Positions 31,814 to 41,629 are shown, numbered from the stretch's first letter. The stretch: DNA of 64,000 bases from Mangrovibacter plantisponsor (GCF_003182475.1 NZ_QGTS01000001.1:62001-126000); one strand, 5' to 3'. The notes: generated by a model from the sequence alone, not told the origin. Numbers and translations: made by a program.

Positions 31814-32725
31814 CTAATACAGAGAACCACCGCCAACCGGGCGGGTTTTAAAGCGGCGGTGCACCCACAGATATTGCTCCGGCGCACGCAGTATTTCCTG
31901 TTCAATAACCCGGTTCATATAACTGGCTGCAGCCTGATCTTCCTGCGGGTAGTCTGTCATGGTTGGGCTGATATACAACCGGTAGCCTTTCCCGGCAGCT
32001 TTACGAACCATGGTAATGGTAAGCATAGATGCGCCAGACAAGCGTGACAGCACATAAGTACCATTTGTTGTCGCGGCATCAGGCACGGAGAAGAACGGGG
32101 CAAAAAGGCTGCCCTTGGGGCCATAATCCTGATCCGGAGCAAACCACACAGCTTCACCGCTCTTCAGCGCAGCCACCAGGCCTTTAAGATTATGCCGGTC
32201 AATCATGGCTTTATTCGAACGCAGGCGGCCTTTGGTTTGCACCCATTCCATTACCGGAGAGTTATGCGGGCGATACGTTGCCATCATTGGGCGGCACAAC
32301 CCCATGACCCGGCCACCGAGCTCCAGAGACATAAAGTGCACACCCACCGCCATGACACCTTTACCACTCCCCAGTGCAGCAGTTAAGTGACCATAACCTT
32401 CCACATCAAACCACTTGCGCACACGGGCATCTGACCAAAACCACGCCATCCCGGTTTCAACCAGGCCCATGCCCAAAGAGACAAAGTTATCTTCAATCAG
32501 TTTTTCGCGCTCAGCCTGAGCCATGTTGGGGAAGCACAACTCAATATTGCGCCGGGCGATACGCTCGCGGCGTTTTAAAAATGGGCGGGAAGCACGGCCC
32601 AAAGCGCTGCCTATTTTGACCAGCAAAGGGTATGGCAACTGAACCAGCGCCCAAAGGACACCCAGACCAAACCAGAGCGACCAATAGCGTGGATGGAGAA
32701 ATGAACGACAGAAACCTGAAGACAT
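31814..32725 (-). CDS. Lipid A acyltransferase, LpxP/LpxL family
   Basis: The 303-residue protein closely resembles LpxP, the palmitoleoyltransferase that acylates Kdo2-lipid IVA. It has FLHPRYWSLWFGLGVLW at the membrane anchor, the catalytic H-x4-E in VHFMSLELGGRVMG, MATYRPHNSPVMEWVQ, FAPDQDYGPKGS and YLWVHRRFKTRPVGG. In E. coli LpxP is cold-induced. ATG 32725 follows AGGAAAAAACAA. LpxL is about as long, but the overall text is nearer LpxP. I leave the symbol blank because lpxL/lpxP paralogs are easily confused. Confidence 0.85.
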   Translation of the reverse strand: MSSGFCRSFLHPRYWSLWFGLGVLWALVQLPYPLLVKIGSALGRASRPFLKRRERIARRNIELCFPNMAQAEREKLIEDNFVSLGMGLVETGMAWFWSDARVRKWFDVEGYGHLTAALGSGKGVMAVGVHFMSLELGGRVMGLCRPMMATYRPHNSPVMEWVQTKGRLRSNKAMIDRHNLKGLVAALKSGEAVWFAPDQDYGPKGSLFAPFFSVPDAATTNGTYVLSRLSGASMLTITMVRKAAGKGYRLYISPTMTDYPQEDQAAASYMNRVIEQEILRAPEQYLWVHRRFKTRPVGGGSLY

Positions 32726-33239
32726 TTGTTTTTTCCTGATAAAAGTGCGTTTAAAACTGGTAACGCGTAAGGCAAAAACGAATTTCTTCATCTGTCTTTA
32801 TGCGGTACGTCCACAGAAATTATTTTCCCACAAGGAAATAATCCCTGCCAGTGACTACGTCTTTCCGGCGCCTAAAGTAACCGACAAAAATGCCCTTGAC
32901 TATGGTGTGCAGATAATATTTTTTGTAAAGAAAAAGGAGAGAAAATGTGCCTGCGGTTATTGTCTGTTCTGACTGGCTTTTTTGCCACCCGCTCGTACTC
33001 TGCCTGGGCTAATTTTCAGACTAACTCCGGTCACTCCTTCACCAACAGGAGTGATGACAGCCAGGCAAAACCATACTTATCTTGATGACCTGGCCTGCTC
33101 CAGGGCTGCAGGTTACGCAGAAACACCCCCGAAAACCCTGCGCGCAATCAGCCCCTGCAACATTTTGGGCCCATACCATACACCGGCCCCGTTACACCCG
33201 GCAAATATAGCAGAACCTTGTGCTGCACTATTACTACCT
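32726..33239. other. Intergenic region between lpxP-like and nlpC-like genes
   Basis: These 514 bases hold the promoter of the acyltransferase gene. A perfect 8-bp hairpin, TCACTCCT/AGGAGTGA, lies at 33031-33054, and loosely matching TTTTTGCC/GGCAAAA arms flank it (about 32979-33070), so a large imperfect stem is possible. No gene is convincing on either strand. Confidence 0.5.
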
Positions 33240-33821
33240 TTATTCGTCTGCCAGTTTTTCAGAAGTATTATTGCCATAATTGAAAGAGATTTGCGCGCCA
33301 TATTCCCCAGGCAAACGCCGCCCTTCCAGATATACTTTTTGCCAATAAGGATTATCTAATGACGAGCGCATTACCCCACGACTGGCGGAAGCGTGCAGAA
33401 AATGGTGTTTGGTATCATAAAAACCGACATGCATTTCATGGTGAATGCGGAAAAACACTAAATCACCCGGCTGTAATTGCTCTTCGCTGACCTTGTGCCC
33501 CATATGAATTAATTGCGCAGTCGTTACCCGGTTAATATCAATATTGAAGCGATCTTTAAGAGTGCGCCAGACAAACCCGGAGCAATCAACACCTTTTAGC
33601 GTTGTTCCCCCCCAATGATAAGGTGTTCCCTTCCATGCGCCCATTTGGTCGTGCAGAGCGGCAATAACATTAATTAAATCAGGTTGCTGATGTGAGGCAA
33701 ATTGATCATCAGCCTGTAAATCACTTGCATCTTTTCCCTGATGAACAGGCTGTGAACTACAGCCCGCCAATAGCATTAATAACAGTCCAAAAACGGCAAC
33801 AGGTTGTCGGGAAATCATCAT
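33240..33821 (-). CDS. nlpC: NlpC/P60-family lipoprotein peptidase
   Basis: The 193-residue lipoprotein precursor has the lipobox LLAGC. Its cysteine-peptidase domain has Cys in GVDCSGFVW, His in HEMHVGFYD and the third polar residue in LHASASRG. It resembles E. coli NlpC (about 154 residues) with a longer N-terminal spacer and about 25 extra C-terminal residues. It should cleave peptidoglycan stem peptides in the periplasm. The Asp/Ser after the lipid Cys is Ser, consistent with outer-membrane sorting. The start codon (33821 or 33818) lacks a clear ribosome site. Confidence 0.82.
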   Translation of the reverse strand: MMISRQPVAVFGLLLMLLAGCSSQPVHQGKDASDLQADDQFASHQQPDLINVIAALHDQMGAWKGTPYHWGGTTLKGVDCSGFVWRTLKDRFNIDINRVTTAQLIHMGHKVSEEQLQPGDLVFFRIHHEMHVGFYDTKHHFLHASASRGVMRSSLDNPYWQKVYLEGRRLPGEYGAQISFNYGNNTSEKLADE

Positions 33822-34081
33822 TTTTTTATCATTTTTAGTGGGCTGTATTATAAGAAGTGGTATTCATCCTAAAGAAGGAATTATTGGAATACTACGCTTA
33901 AGGCATTTCATTGAATGAGCAATCATTACAAGTGATTACAAAACAGCCAGTCCTGCTGCCCCCCTGTACACACAGACTCTCCACACCGGGGAAAATCTGC
34001 CAGAACAAAAAAACATTTACCAATATATACTCCGGGCCACAACCCGGGGCATAGAGTTAATTTACCGCGCCGCGGCCACTC

Positions 34082-35170
34082 TTATTTCAACGTTTGTACA
34101 GACTGGCGGGCCACAAAATGTACCTGAGTATTGAGCCGCACACTGTAATCATGTTGCTGGCCAGTTTCAGTTACCAACAGGTGCACGGCTGATTTGGTTA
34201 ACGCAGCAAAGTCTGTCCGCACAGTTGTGAGCGGAGGCGTGGTCAGAGACGAGATAGCCAGGTCATCAAACCCGACAACAGAAACGGAACCCGGTACAGC
34301 AATGCCCGCCTGGCGCAGGCAGTCCATAACAGAAATCGCCACCATATCACTGACACAGAATAACGCAGTTGCCCCTGCCAGCACACCGTGAGACAACGCA
34401 TGAGGGATTACCTGTGCCGCCCCAAAATCACCACCAGCCCGGTCGGCCTCTATTTCTGCAGCCAGTGCTTCATTTTGCATCTGATTACGGGCGTAATCTT
34501 CCAGCGTCAGTACCTGTGAACTGGCGTCAAAACCTGCCCCTGCCAGTTCCATTGCCCGCATGAAACCTGCCTTACGCTGAAATAGTGAGTGCCGGTAGCC
34601 CGCAGTGATAAAACGAATATCACGGTGACCTGCCTCAATTAAATGCCGGGTCGCCATCATTGCCCCAAGGGTGTAATCCGGTGATACACAAGAAGACACC
34701 ATATTTAAATCTGCGCCATTAATAATGACTGCCGGTATCCCCTGAGCCTGAATGACCTCCAGCACTGTTGGCGTATCCAGCCCCAGCAGCAAAATAGCTT
34801 CTTGCCCCGCCACCTGGCTCGCAACAGCGTCGGCATTCAGGGTATCGTGCAATACCAGCAGTTCCACATTCAGGTGAATACGCTGTGCTTCCTCTTTGAT
34901 ATGGCTTATCAGGTAAGAATAAAACCCGGTAGACAACCCAACATAATCACCCACCACCAGGGTGATACGGCTAATGGTGATACCCGTTTGCAACTTCGGG
35001 GTATTCTTTTTGTAGCCAGTTTCTTCAATCGCTGCCATCACTTTCGTAGTGATTTCGGGCGTCACAAATTTACTGTTGTTGAGAACCCGTGAAATCGTAC
35101 TTTTGGAAATCCCGGTCAGCGCTTCGATATCGGCCAGCGTTGGTTTTTTTGTTTTGTTCTCTGGCTGCAT
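34082..35170 (-). CDS. LacI-family transcriptional regulator
   Basis: The 362-residue regulator has the LacI helix-turn-helix and hinge helix (PTLADIEALTGISKSTISRVLNN, then VMAAIEETGYKKN). A periplasmic-binding-protein-like effector domain follows, with GADLNMVSSCVSPDYTLGAMMATRHLIEAGH, FCVSDMVAISVMDCLRQAG and SVVGFDDLAISSLTTPPLTTV. It is divergent to the GH88-TRAP-DUF2264 operon. AGGAAATTTTTCCC-type sites between them are its likely operators. The inducer is probably an unsaturated disaccharide or uronate. Confidence 0.9.
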   Translation of the reverse strand: MQPENKTKKPTLADIEALTGISKSTISRVLNNSKFVTPEITTKVMAAIEETGYKKNTPKLQTGITISRITLVVGDYVGLSTGFYSYLISHIKEEAQRIHLNVELLVLHDTLNADAVASQVAGQEAILLLGLDTPTVLEVIQAQGIPAVIINGADLNMVSSCVSPDYTLGAMMATRHLIEAGHRDIRFITAGYRHSLFQRKAGFMRAMELAGAGFDASSQVLTLEDYARNQMQNEALAAEIEADRAGGDFGAAQVIPHALSHGVLAGATALFCVSDMVAISVMDCLRQAGIAVPGSVSVVGFDDLAISSLTTPPLTTVRTDFAALTKSAVHLLVTETGQQHDYSVRLNTQVHFVARQSVQTLK

Positions 35171-35188
35171 TATTCACTCTCCTGCCAT

Positions 35189-35203
35189 AAGGAAATTTTT
35201 CCC
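35189..35203. promoter_or_regulatory. Putative LacI-type operator 1
   Basis: AAGGAAATTTTTCCC is a near-palindrome 19 bases upstream of the regulator start on the minus strand, suggesting autorepression. Confidence 0.55.
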
Positions 35204-35318
35204 AAATGATATCGTTTCCTGCCGTGTTACAGAATTGAATCCTACCCCGAATCGGTCATTTTTGTCATTATTTTAAATAATATTCCCTTTTAACTGTTTA
35301 CTGATTGGTAAAACTTAC

Positions 35319-35332
35319 AGGAAAATTTTCCT
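35319..35332. promoter_or_regulatory. Putative LacI-type operator 2
   Basis: AGGAAAATTTTCCT is a perfect 14-bp palindrome upstream of the GH88 operon. It shares its arms with operator 1. A related AAGAAATTTTTCAA follows at 35337-35350. Confidence 0.65.
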
Positions 35333-35443
35333 AAACAAGAAATTTTTCAAAACTGAGAAAACGATCACGACGCGATCCTGAAGGCAAGTGTTACCCTGGC
35401 AGTGCTGAAAAAATGGACTCTTCACTTACTACAGGAACACATT

Positions 35444-36625
35444 ATGTCTGCTGCTTTTGATACCTCTGCTCTGTTTACACCTGCACAAATTCCTCATGAA
35501 AAACTGGAAAACGCATTACACAATGCATGCAGTGCCGTACTGAATAATGTCCGCCGTATTGGCGACCGGAATCCCAAAATAGGCCTGGATAACAGCGTCA
35601 AATACCGTTTTTGCCCGCCCAGAGACTGGGTGAGTGGGTTCTGGGCCGGGCAACTATGGCTGGCATACAAAGTTACCGGGGAAAGCCGTTTACGAAACAG
35701 TGCAGCCATGCGCCTGCCTTATTTCCAAACTCTTTTGAATAACCCCGAGTGGATGGATCACGATCTTGGTTTTCAGTTTTCACTTTCCTGTGTGGCGCAG
35801 CACAAGCTTACCGGCTGCGAAACCAGCAAAACCATGGCACTTAAAGCAGCAGATACATTACTCGGGCGGTTTCGTCGGGTAGGGAAATACCTGGTGGCAT
35901 GGAATGAAAACCATGAGCTGGGGCTGGAGCAAACCCTGGGCCGTACCATCATCGATTCTTTGCAAAACCTGTCATTACTATTCTGGGCGTCGGAGACCAC
36001 TGCCAACCCGGTTTATCGTGAAGCGGCCCTTGCCCATGCTCATACACTGAAAAAATATATTATCCGGGAAGATTACAGCACCTGGCACTGTTTCTTGTTT
36101 GATCCATTAACTCAGCAGCCGCTGCGCGGGGAAACGTTTCAGGGTTATGCCGATGACTCTTGCTGGTCGCGTGGCCAGGCCTGGGCCATTCACGGTTATG
36201 CACAACTCTTTGAGCATACCGGCGATCCCCAGTGGCTGGATACAGCAATAAATCTGGCGGATTACGCTCTTGCCCATTTGCCACATGATGGCATTCCCCT
36301 GTGGGATTACCGCCTTCCTGCCCATGAAACACCCTGGCGCGATTCTTCTGCGGGCGCTATCACCGCCGCGGGTTTGTTATTAATCGCCCAACACTGTACT
36401 GACCAAATCCAACAGGAACACTACCACCAGGCGGGAACCAGCATGCTGGCAAGCCTTGAGGATCAATGCAGCCTGTCTGGTGATCCCCTGGCGGAAGGGT
36501 TGCTGAGCGAAGGGGCGTCTTACGTCAAAGAAGGCTTATGCAACAACATGTTGCCTTATGGCGATTACTACTACCTGGAAGCACTTATGCGCGCCAACGG
36601 CTACACCGACTTCTTCTGGAAATAA
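35444..36625 (+). CDS. GH88 unsaturated glucuronyl hydrolase
   Basis: The 393-residue cytoplasmic protein matches GH88 in length and pattern. It has an (alpha/alpha)6 barrel with DWVSGFWAGQLWLAY, WMDHDLGFQFSLS and RTIIDSLQNLSLLFWAS, which hold the two catalytic aspartates of the family. Other blocks are GYADDSCWSRGQAWAIHGYA and the C-terminal CNNMLPYGDYYYLEAL. GH88 enzymes remove 4,5-unsaturated glucuronate from oligosaccharides released by polysaccharide lyases (glycosaminoglycans, gellan, ulvan). ATG 35444 follows ACAGGA. It heads an operon with a TRAP transporter, so the substrate is probably an imported unsaturated disaccharide. Confidence 0.88.
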   Translation: MSAAFDTSALFTPAQIPHEKLENALHNACSAVLNNVRRIGDRNPKIGLDNSVKYRFCPPRDWVSGFWAGQLWLAYKVTGESRLRNSAAMRLPYFQTLLNNPEWMDHDLGFQFSLSCVAQHKLTGCETSKTMALKAADTLLGRFRRVGKYLVAWNENHELGLEQTLGRTIIDSLQNLSLLFWASETTANPVYREAALAHAHTLKKYIIREDYSTWHCFLFDPLTQQPLRGETFQGYADDSCWSRGQAWAIHGYAQLFEHTGDPQWLDTAINLADYALAHLPHDGIPLWDYRLPAHETPWRDSSAGAITAAGLLLIAQHCTDQIQQEHYHQAGTSMLASLEDQCSLSGDPLAEGLLSEGASYVKEGLCNNMLPYGDYYYLEALMRANGYTDFFWK

Positions 36626-36656
36626 CACTTACCCTGCATCAGAAAGGAACACCATA

Positions 36657-37643
36657 ATGAAAAGCCATATTCTGATTACTGCCCTGCTTGCTACGGTACT
36701 GTCATTCAGCGCCCACGCCCGTACCTACAAACTGGCTACCAACACCCCGTCAGACAGCCCTACAGGCCTGGTCATCAAACAATTTGTCGATGCAGTAAAA
36801 ACCGGTACAGACAACCGGGTAAATATTCGCGTTTACTGGAATGGCGCATTAGGCGGGCAGACCCAGTACATTTCGCAAGTACAAAGCGGCGTGATTGATA
36901 TGGGTATGCTGAACAGCGGCATGCTGGAAAACCTGCAACCCGCAATTGGCGTAATCAACCTCCCTTATGTTTTTCGTGACCTTGAGGAATACCACAAAGT
37001 CATGAGCAGCGATTATATGCACCAAGAATTGCTGGCAACCACCCAAAAAAATGGCTTTGAAGTTTTAGGCTATATCAGCAATGGCTTTCGCAGCCTGCAT
37101 GCTTCTAAACCCATTTACAACATTGAAGATATCCGGGGCCTGAAGATCCGCACGATGGCATCAGACACCTATATCCGGATGCTGCAGGCAATGGGTGCGA
37201 TTCCAGTGCCACTTGAGTTCACCGAAACATACGGCGCACTGCAACAAGGAATGGTCGATGGCGCAGAAGGCAGCCTGGCAGGCCTGTGGGAAATAAAATT
37301 TGGCGAGGTCACTAAATATGGTGTGCGCAGTGAGCAAACCCGCCTGACAGACTTTATTGTTCTGAGCCAGCGCGCGATGAAAACCATTTCTGATGACGAC
37401 ATGGCCGTTCTGCGCACTGCGATGCATGCGGCATCTGAGTACTCCATCAACCTGATTGATGCAACCCACAAGCAATCCGAAAAACTGGCAGAAGAGAAGA
37501 TGGGCGTCGTGATTACCGATATCGACAAAGCTCCACTGATTGAAGCCATGAAACCGCTGTGGCGCGATGCCATGCAAACCCCGGAAAAACGTGAAGCACT
37601 GGAACGTATTTTCGCTATAGAAGACCGCGAACTGGATGTTTAA
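36657..37643 (+). CDS. TRAP transporter solute-binding protein (DctP family)
   Basis: The 328-residue periplasmic protein has a signal peptide ending SFSAHA. Its DctP features are YKLATNTPSDSPTGLVIKQF, IDMGMLNSGMLENLQP, INLPYVFRDLEEY, GLKIRTMASDTYIRMLQAMGA-type text and the conserved Arg in KIRTM that binds a carboxylate. It delivers an acidic sugar to the DctQM membrane protein that follows and overlaps its stop region. AAAGGA lies before ATG 36657. Confidence 0.9.
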   Translation: MKSHILITALLATVLSFSAHARTYKLATNTPSDSPTGLVIKQFVDAVKTGTDNRVNIRVYWNGALGGQTQYISQVQSGVIDMGMLNSGMLENLQPAIGVINLPYVFRDLEEYHKVMSSDYMHQELLATTQKNGFEVLGYISNGFRSLHASKPIYNIEDIRGLKIRTMASDTYIRMLQAMGAIPVPLEFTETYGALQQGMVDGAEGSLAGLWEIKFGEVTKYGVRSEQTRLTDFIVLSQRAMKTISDDDMAVLRTAMHAASEYSINLIDATHKQSEKLAEEKMGVVITDIDKAPLIEAMKPLWRDAMQTPEKREALERIFAIEDRELDV

Positions 37644-37686
37644 CCTGACAGGCCGGCGTGCGTCCCCCACGCACGCCAGGCTTACT

Positions 37687-39636
37687 ATGAGTGACCACCG
37701 CATGAACCAGACAACGACCCCGAGCCTGGCAGTACCGCCTGCGTCGCTTGCTGCAAGCAGGTTGCAACGTATTGAGCAAATATTGTCGCGGGTACTCAGC
37801 TGTTTTATGGTGTGCCTGTTAGCCGCCATGAGCCTGTTGATTATTTACAGTGTTATTACCCGCTATTTTTTTCAGTCACCCAGCAGCCTGTCGGAAGAAT
37901 TGCTGCGCTTTTCACTTATCTGGCTGGGGTTAATTGGCGCAGCGCTGTGTTTTAACGGCACTCGTCACCTCAGCCTGCCGATACTATTTGACCGGGCCGG
38001 TGCCACAACCCAGCGCTGGATGATGCAATTTAATAACCTGCTGGTTATCGCCTTTGGGGTGATTTTGCTGGCTGGCGGCTGGCTGGCAATGGAAAAAAAC
38101 GGCCAGATGCTGACACCCATGCTCAAAGTTTCCGTTGGTATGCTGCATGGTGCTGTTGTGCTGTGTGGGGCATTCATGATTATCCACCGTGGATTATTTG
38201 CCCTGCGCGAATTAGGCTGCTCACGGCGTACCTTACTGGAAAGCCTGGTGTGTGCTCTAAGCCTGGCTGTAATCCTGTTCGCCATCAGCCAGTTTGCCAC
38301 CACATCACTGTGGGAATCACTGGTTTACGACCATCTGGAAGCCACTTCACTGCTGATTTTATTCAGTACATTCTTTCTGTTTCTGGCAATGAACACCCCC
38401 ATCGCCATTGGCCTGGCTCTCTCTGGTTTATTCACTCTGGCTCTGCAAATTGCCCCCGGAGACCTGCTGGCAGTCGTCGGCGAAAAGATGTTTTCCGGGC
38501 TGGACAGCTTTGGTTTTCTGGCACTGCCCTTTTTTATTCTGGCAGGGAATATTATGAACCAGGGCGGTATTGCCCGCCGCCTGCTCGACCTCGCGTTATT
38601 GCTGGGTAAACGCATCCCTGGCAACCTGTGGCAGTCAAATATCATCGCCAATATGTTGTTTGGTTCATTGTCAGGCTCCGCCATTGCGGCTTCCACTGCA
38701 ATTGGCGGCATTGTCGCCCCCATGGCGAAAGAAAAAGGCTATGACATGGCTTTTACTACTGCCGTCAATGCCAGCTCAGCCCCCACGGGTATGCTTATCC
38801 CGCCCACTGGTGTGTTTATCATGTACTCCCTGATAACCGGTGGCAGCGCATCTATTGCCGCCCTGTTCCTGGCCGGTTACTTGCCCGGCATCATGATGGG
38901 GCTGGCAGTGATGATTGTTGCCGGGATTTGGGCCCGGCGGCATAACTACCCGGTAGATAAATCCCCCTGGGTGTGGCAGGAAATATCGCAGGTGCTCATA
39001 CGGGCATTACCCAGCCTTTCCCTGGTTGTTGTGATTATTGGCGGTATTATTGGCGGCGTATTCACCGCAACAGAAGGTGCCGGTGTGGCCGTTGCCTGGA
39101 GCCTGATGCTGGGGCTTGTCTACCGTACTCTCAGCATGAAAAAGCTGGTGAAAGTACTGGCAGAGTCGGCAATCACTTCCGCAGTGATTTTGTTTCTTAT
39201 CGCCTGTTCAGGGTTAATGAGCTGGTCAATGACCTTTGCCAATATCCCCGACACCATTGGCGAACTGTTAATCAGTGTCAGTGACAACAAATTCGTTATT
39301 TTATTGTTGATAACCCTGACTTTATTGGTGGTTGGCGTATTTATGGATATGACCCCGGCCATGCTGATTTTCACCCCAATTCTGTACCCGGTAGTGACAG
39401 AACTGGGCATGAGCCCGGTGCAGTTCGGTGTTGTGCTCACCTACAACCTGGCAATTGGCATTGTCACCCCACCAGTCGGAACCGTGTTGTTTGTTTCCTG
39501 CAGTATCACCGGTGAGAAAGTCACCCGGGTGATCCGCCCGTTGTTGCCAATTTTTGCCATGCAACTGGTGGGGCTGCTGCTTATTACCTGGTTCCCGTTC
39601 TTTACCCTCTGGCTACCCGGGCTGTTTGGCCTGTAA
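37687..39636 (+). CDS. TRAP transporter fused small/large membrane subunit (DctQM)
   Basis: The product (649 residues from ATG 37687, up to 666 from 37636) fuses the four-helix DctQ part (IIYSVITRYFFQSPSSLSEELLRF) with the DctM part. The DctM part includes MNTPIAIGLALSG, FFILAGNIMNQGGIARRL, NMLFGSLSGSAIAASTAIGG, TEGAGVAVAW and PPVGTVLFVSCSI. DctM carries out sodium-coupled transport of the bound solute. I prefer 37687 because AGG lies 8 bases upstream, but the first ATG overlaps the DctP stop and translational coupling is possible. Confidence 0.88.
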   Translation: MSDHRMNQTTTPSLAVPPASLAASRLQRIEQILSRVLSCFMVCLLAAMSLLIIYSVITRYFFQSPSSLSEELLRFSLIWLGLIGAALCFNGTRHLSLPILFDRAGATTQRWMMQFNNLLVIAFGVILLAGGWLAMEKNGQMLTPMLKVSVGMLHGAVVLCGAFMIIHRGLFALRELGCSRRTLLESLVCALSLAVILFAISQFATTSLWESLVYDHLEATSLLILFSTFFLFLAMNTPIAIGLALSGLFTLALQIAPGDLLAVVGEKMFSGLDSFGFLALPFFILAGNIMNQGGIARRLLDLALLLGKRIPGNLWQSNIIANMLFGSLSGSAIAASTAIGGIVAPMAKEKGYDMAFTTAVNASSAPTGMLIPPTGVFIMYSLITGGSASIAALFLAGYLPGIMMGLAVMIVAGIWARRHNYPVDKSPWVWQEISQVLIRALPSLSLVVVIIGGIIGGVFTATEGAGVAVAWSLMLGLVYRTLSMKKLVKVLAESAITSAVILFLIACSGLMSWSMTFANIPDTIGELLISVSDNKFVILLLITLTLLVVGVFMDMTPAMLIFTPILYPVVTELGMSPVQFGVVLTYNLAIGIVTPPVGTVLFVSCSITGEKVTRVIRPLLPIFAMQLVGLLLITWFPFFTLWLPGLFGL

Positions 39637-39653
39637 CTGAAAGGAGTCACGCC

Positions 39654-41396
39654 ATGGCATATTACTTACCCTTTAAGAACAACCCACTAAAAACTCGAGC
39701 GGACGCTCAACAGATGGTACTCGACCTGTTTACTCCGCTTATTCCTTACCTATCCTGCCAGGGAGCCGCGCTGGATCTCAATGAAGGTGGCGCTATTTTC
39801 GATATGCAGGCAAGCGCGCTTGAAGGCGTGGCTCGCCCGCTGTGGGGAATTATTCCACTGGTACTCGGTGGTGGTGAGTTTCCCTGGTGGCCGCTGTTGC
39901 ATAACGCGATTCGCGAAGGCGTTGACCCGGCACACCCCCGCTACTGGGGGCCAACGGGTGATATCAATCAGCGCAGTGTGGAAATGGCTGCTTTTGGTTT
40001 TTTGCTGGCGGTGTTGCCAGAACAGGGCTGGCAACCACTTTCCACCACCACACAGAATCAACTGGCGGCCTGGCTTGCCGGTATCCAGCGCCACGCTATG
40101 CCACAAAACAACTGGCTGTTTTTTACCCTGCTGGTGCAGGCCGGGCTCACAAGGGTTGGCCGGGAAGACCTGGTAGACGAAGCACTACGCCAGCGCTACC
40201 TGGAACAAATTGCTGGCTGGTACCGGGGGGAAGGCTGGTACGGTGATGGTAACGACCAGGCAATTGACCACTATGGCGGCTTCGCCATGCATTTTTATGG
40301 GTTGATTTACGCCTGCCTGCTGGATAACCCCAATCAAGAGTATGCACAACTGTTTGTACAGCATGCCCGGGATTTCATTGTGCCCTTCTCCACCTGGTTT
40401 GCGGATAGCGGCGAAACCCTGCCGGTTGGGCGTTCCGGCTGTTACCGTTTCGCCAGTGCCAGTTTTTGGGGAGCCGCCGCCATGCTGCCTTTAGAACAGC
40501 GCGAAATGGCCCAGGTAAAAGGCCAGTGGGCACGCCATATCCGCAGTTGGCAACCCAGCCCGATATTCAGCGAAAGCGGTTTGTTAACCCGGGGCTACCG
40601 GTATCCGAACTTACTCATGGCAGAATGGTACAATTCACCCACTTCGCCCTGGTGGGCAATGAAAGCCTTTTTACCACTACTGTTACCTGAAACACATCCA
40701 TTCTGGCTTACTGAAGAAGCCCCGGCTTGTGCACCCGGCCCAATATTTGCCATGCCAGCGGCCAACAGCATTGCTCAACGGGTAAATGGCCACAGCATTG
40801 TGCATTTCGCCGGGTTTATTGAAACCAAATTCCAGTGGGATAAATACAATAAATTTGCCTACTCCACTGCCTTTGGGCCAGAGATGGAAAGTACTGCATA
40901 CGGCCACCTGCTCAATTTAGGGGATAATATTCTCGCATTCAGCCAGGATAACGGCATTCACTGGCACATGCGCCATACCAATAAATCGGTTCAGGTTGAG
41001 GGGAATACAATGCAAATCCTCTGGCTGGCTGGTGATATTGAAGTCGAAACGCTGATTACCGTGTTGGAGCAGGGCTATTGCCGCCGGCGGCACCGCTTTA
41101 TGCTGCATAAACCCACCCTGGTGGCTGAAACCGGGTTTGCCATGCATCAATGGCATCAGGCGCATACTTGCCTGGTGAATACCTCTGGTACCGGCGCACA
41201 AATTGCACTGGCCGGTGAGAATGGGCAATCCCGGGTAACCAGCCTTGATGACCACGCCAAAGACCCCCACATTGCGGTACGGGCACACACTAACCTGCTG
41301 TCACCGCGCTCAGCGGTACCTTTCCTGTTAACCCGCCTGCCTGCTGGCGAACAGGTTCTGGAAAGCATGTTTTCAGCGCTGCCTGAAACCCGGTAA
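39654..41396 (+). CDS. DUF2264 protein, probable glycoside hydrolase
   Basis: The 580-residue protein matches DUF2264 (PF10022), with an N-terminal helical barrel (LWGIIPLVLGGGEFPWWPLL, DINQRSVEMAAFGFLLAV, NNWLFFTLLVQAGL, DQAIDHYGGFAMHFYG). The C-terminal part is beta-rich. Barrel proteins of this group act on sugar polymers, and this one sits with GH88 and a TRAP importer. A uronate-releasing hydrolase acting in the cytoplasm is the likely role. No signal peptide is seen. AAAGGAGTCACGCC precedes ATG 39654, 17 bases after the transporter gene. Confidence 0.82.
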   Translation: MAYYLPFKNNPLKTRADAQQMVLDLFTPLIPYLSCQGAALDLNEGGAIFDMQASALEGVARPLWGIIPLVLGGGEFPWWPLLHNAIREGVDPAHPRYWGPTGDINQRSVEMAAFGFLLAVLPEQGWQPLSTTTQNQLAAWLAGIQRHAMPQNNWLFFTLLVQAGLTRVGREDLVDEALRQRYLEQIAGWYRGEGWYGDGNDQAIDHYGGFAMHFYGLIYACLLDNPNQEYAQLFVQHARDFIVPFSTWFADSGETLPVGRSGCYRFASASFWGAAAMLPLEQREMAQVKGQWARHIRSWQPSPIFSESGLLTRGYRYPNLLMAEWYNSPTSPWWAMKAFLPLLLPETHPFWLTEEAPACAPGPIFAMPAANSIAQRVNGHSIVHFAGFIETKFQWDKYNKFAYSTAFGPEMESTAYGHLLNLGDNILAFSQDNGIHWHMRHTNKSVQVEGNTMQILWLAGDIEVETLITVLEQGYCRRRHRFMLHKPTLVAETGFAMHQWHQAHTCLVNTSGTGAQIALAGENGQSRVTSLDDHAKDPHIAVRAHTNLLSPRSAVPFLLTRLPAGEQVLESMFSALPETR

Positions 41397-41401
41397 TAAT
41401 C

Positions 41402-41436
41402 AATGCGCCATCTGTTATTTTTACTTATGGCGCATT
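41402..41436 (+). terminator. Hairpin after the DUF2264 gene
   Basis: AATGCGCCAT and ATGGCGCATT are perfect 10-base arms starting 5 bases after the stop codon. The sequence that follows is A/T-rich but without a clean T run. Confidence 0.6.
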
Positions 41437-41629
41437 ATTTATTGCCACAATCACAAATAACAGGCCGTTATTCCCCGCCAATAATTAACCATTGATAAAA
41501 ATAATAATTAGCCCTGCTTAATAAAAAAATAAACCACCTGAATATCTGCTATTTGGGCAACTCCAGGCTAATACTTTCCTATACAAAGAAAGAATAAAAA
41601 CATTCGCCACTGTCACAGCGGAGAAAATT

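Noticed and set aside
32745-33359. Small plus-strand frames between the acyltransferase and lipoprotein genes
   Set aside because: They lack ribosome sites, have atypical composition, and the second overlaps the nlpC-like gene on the other strand.
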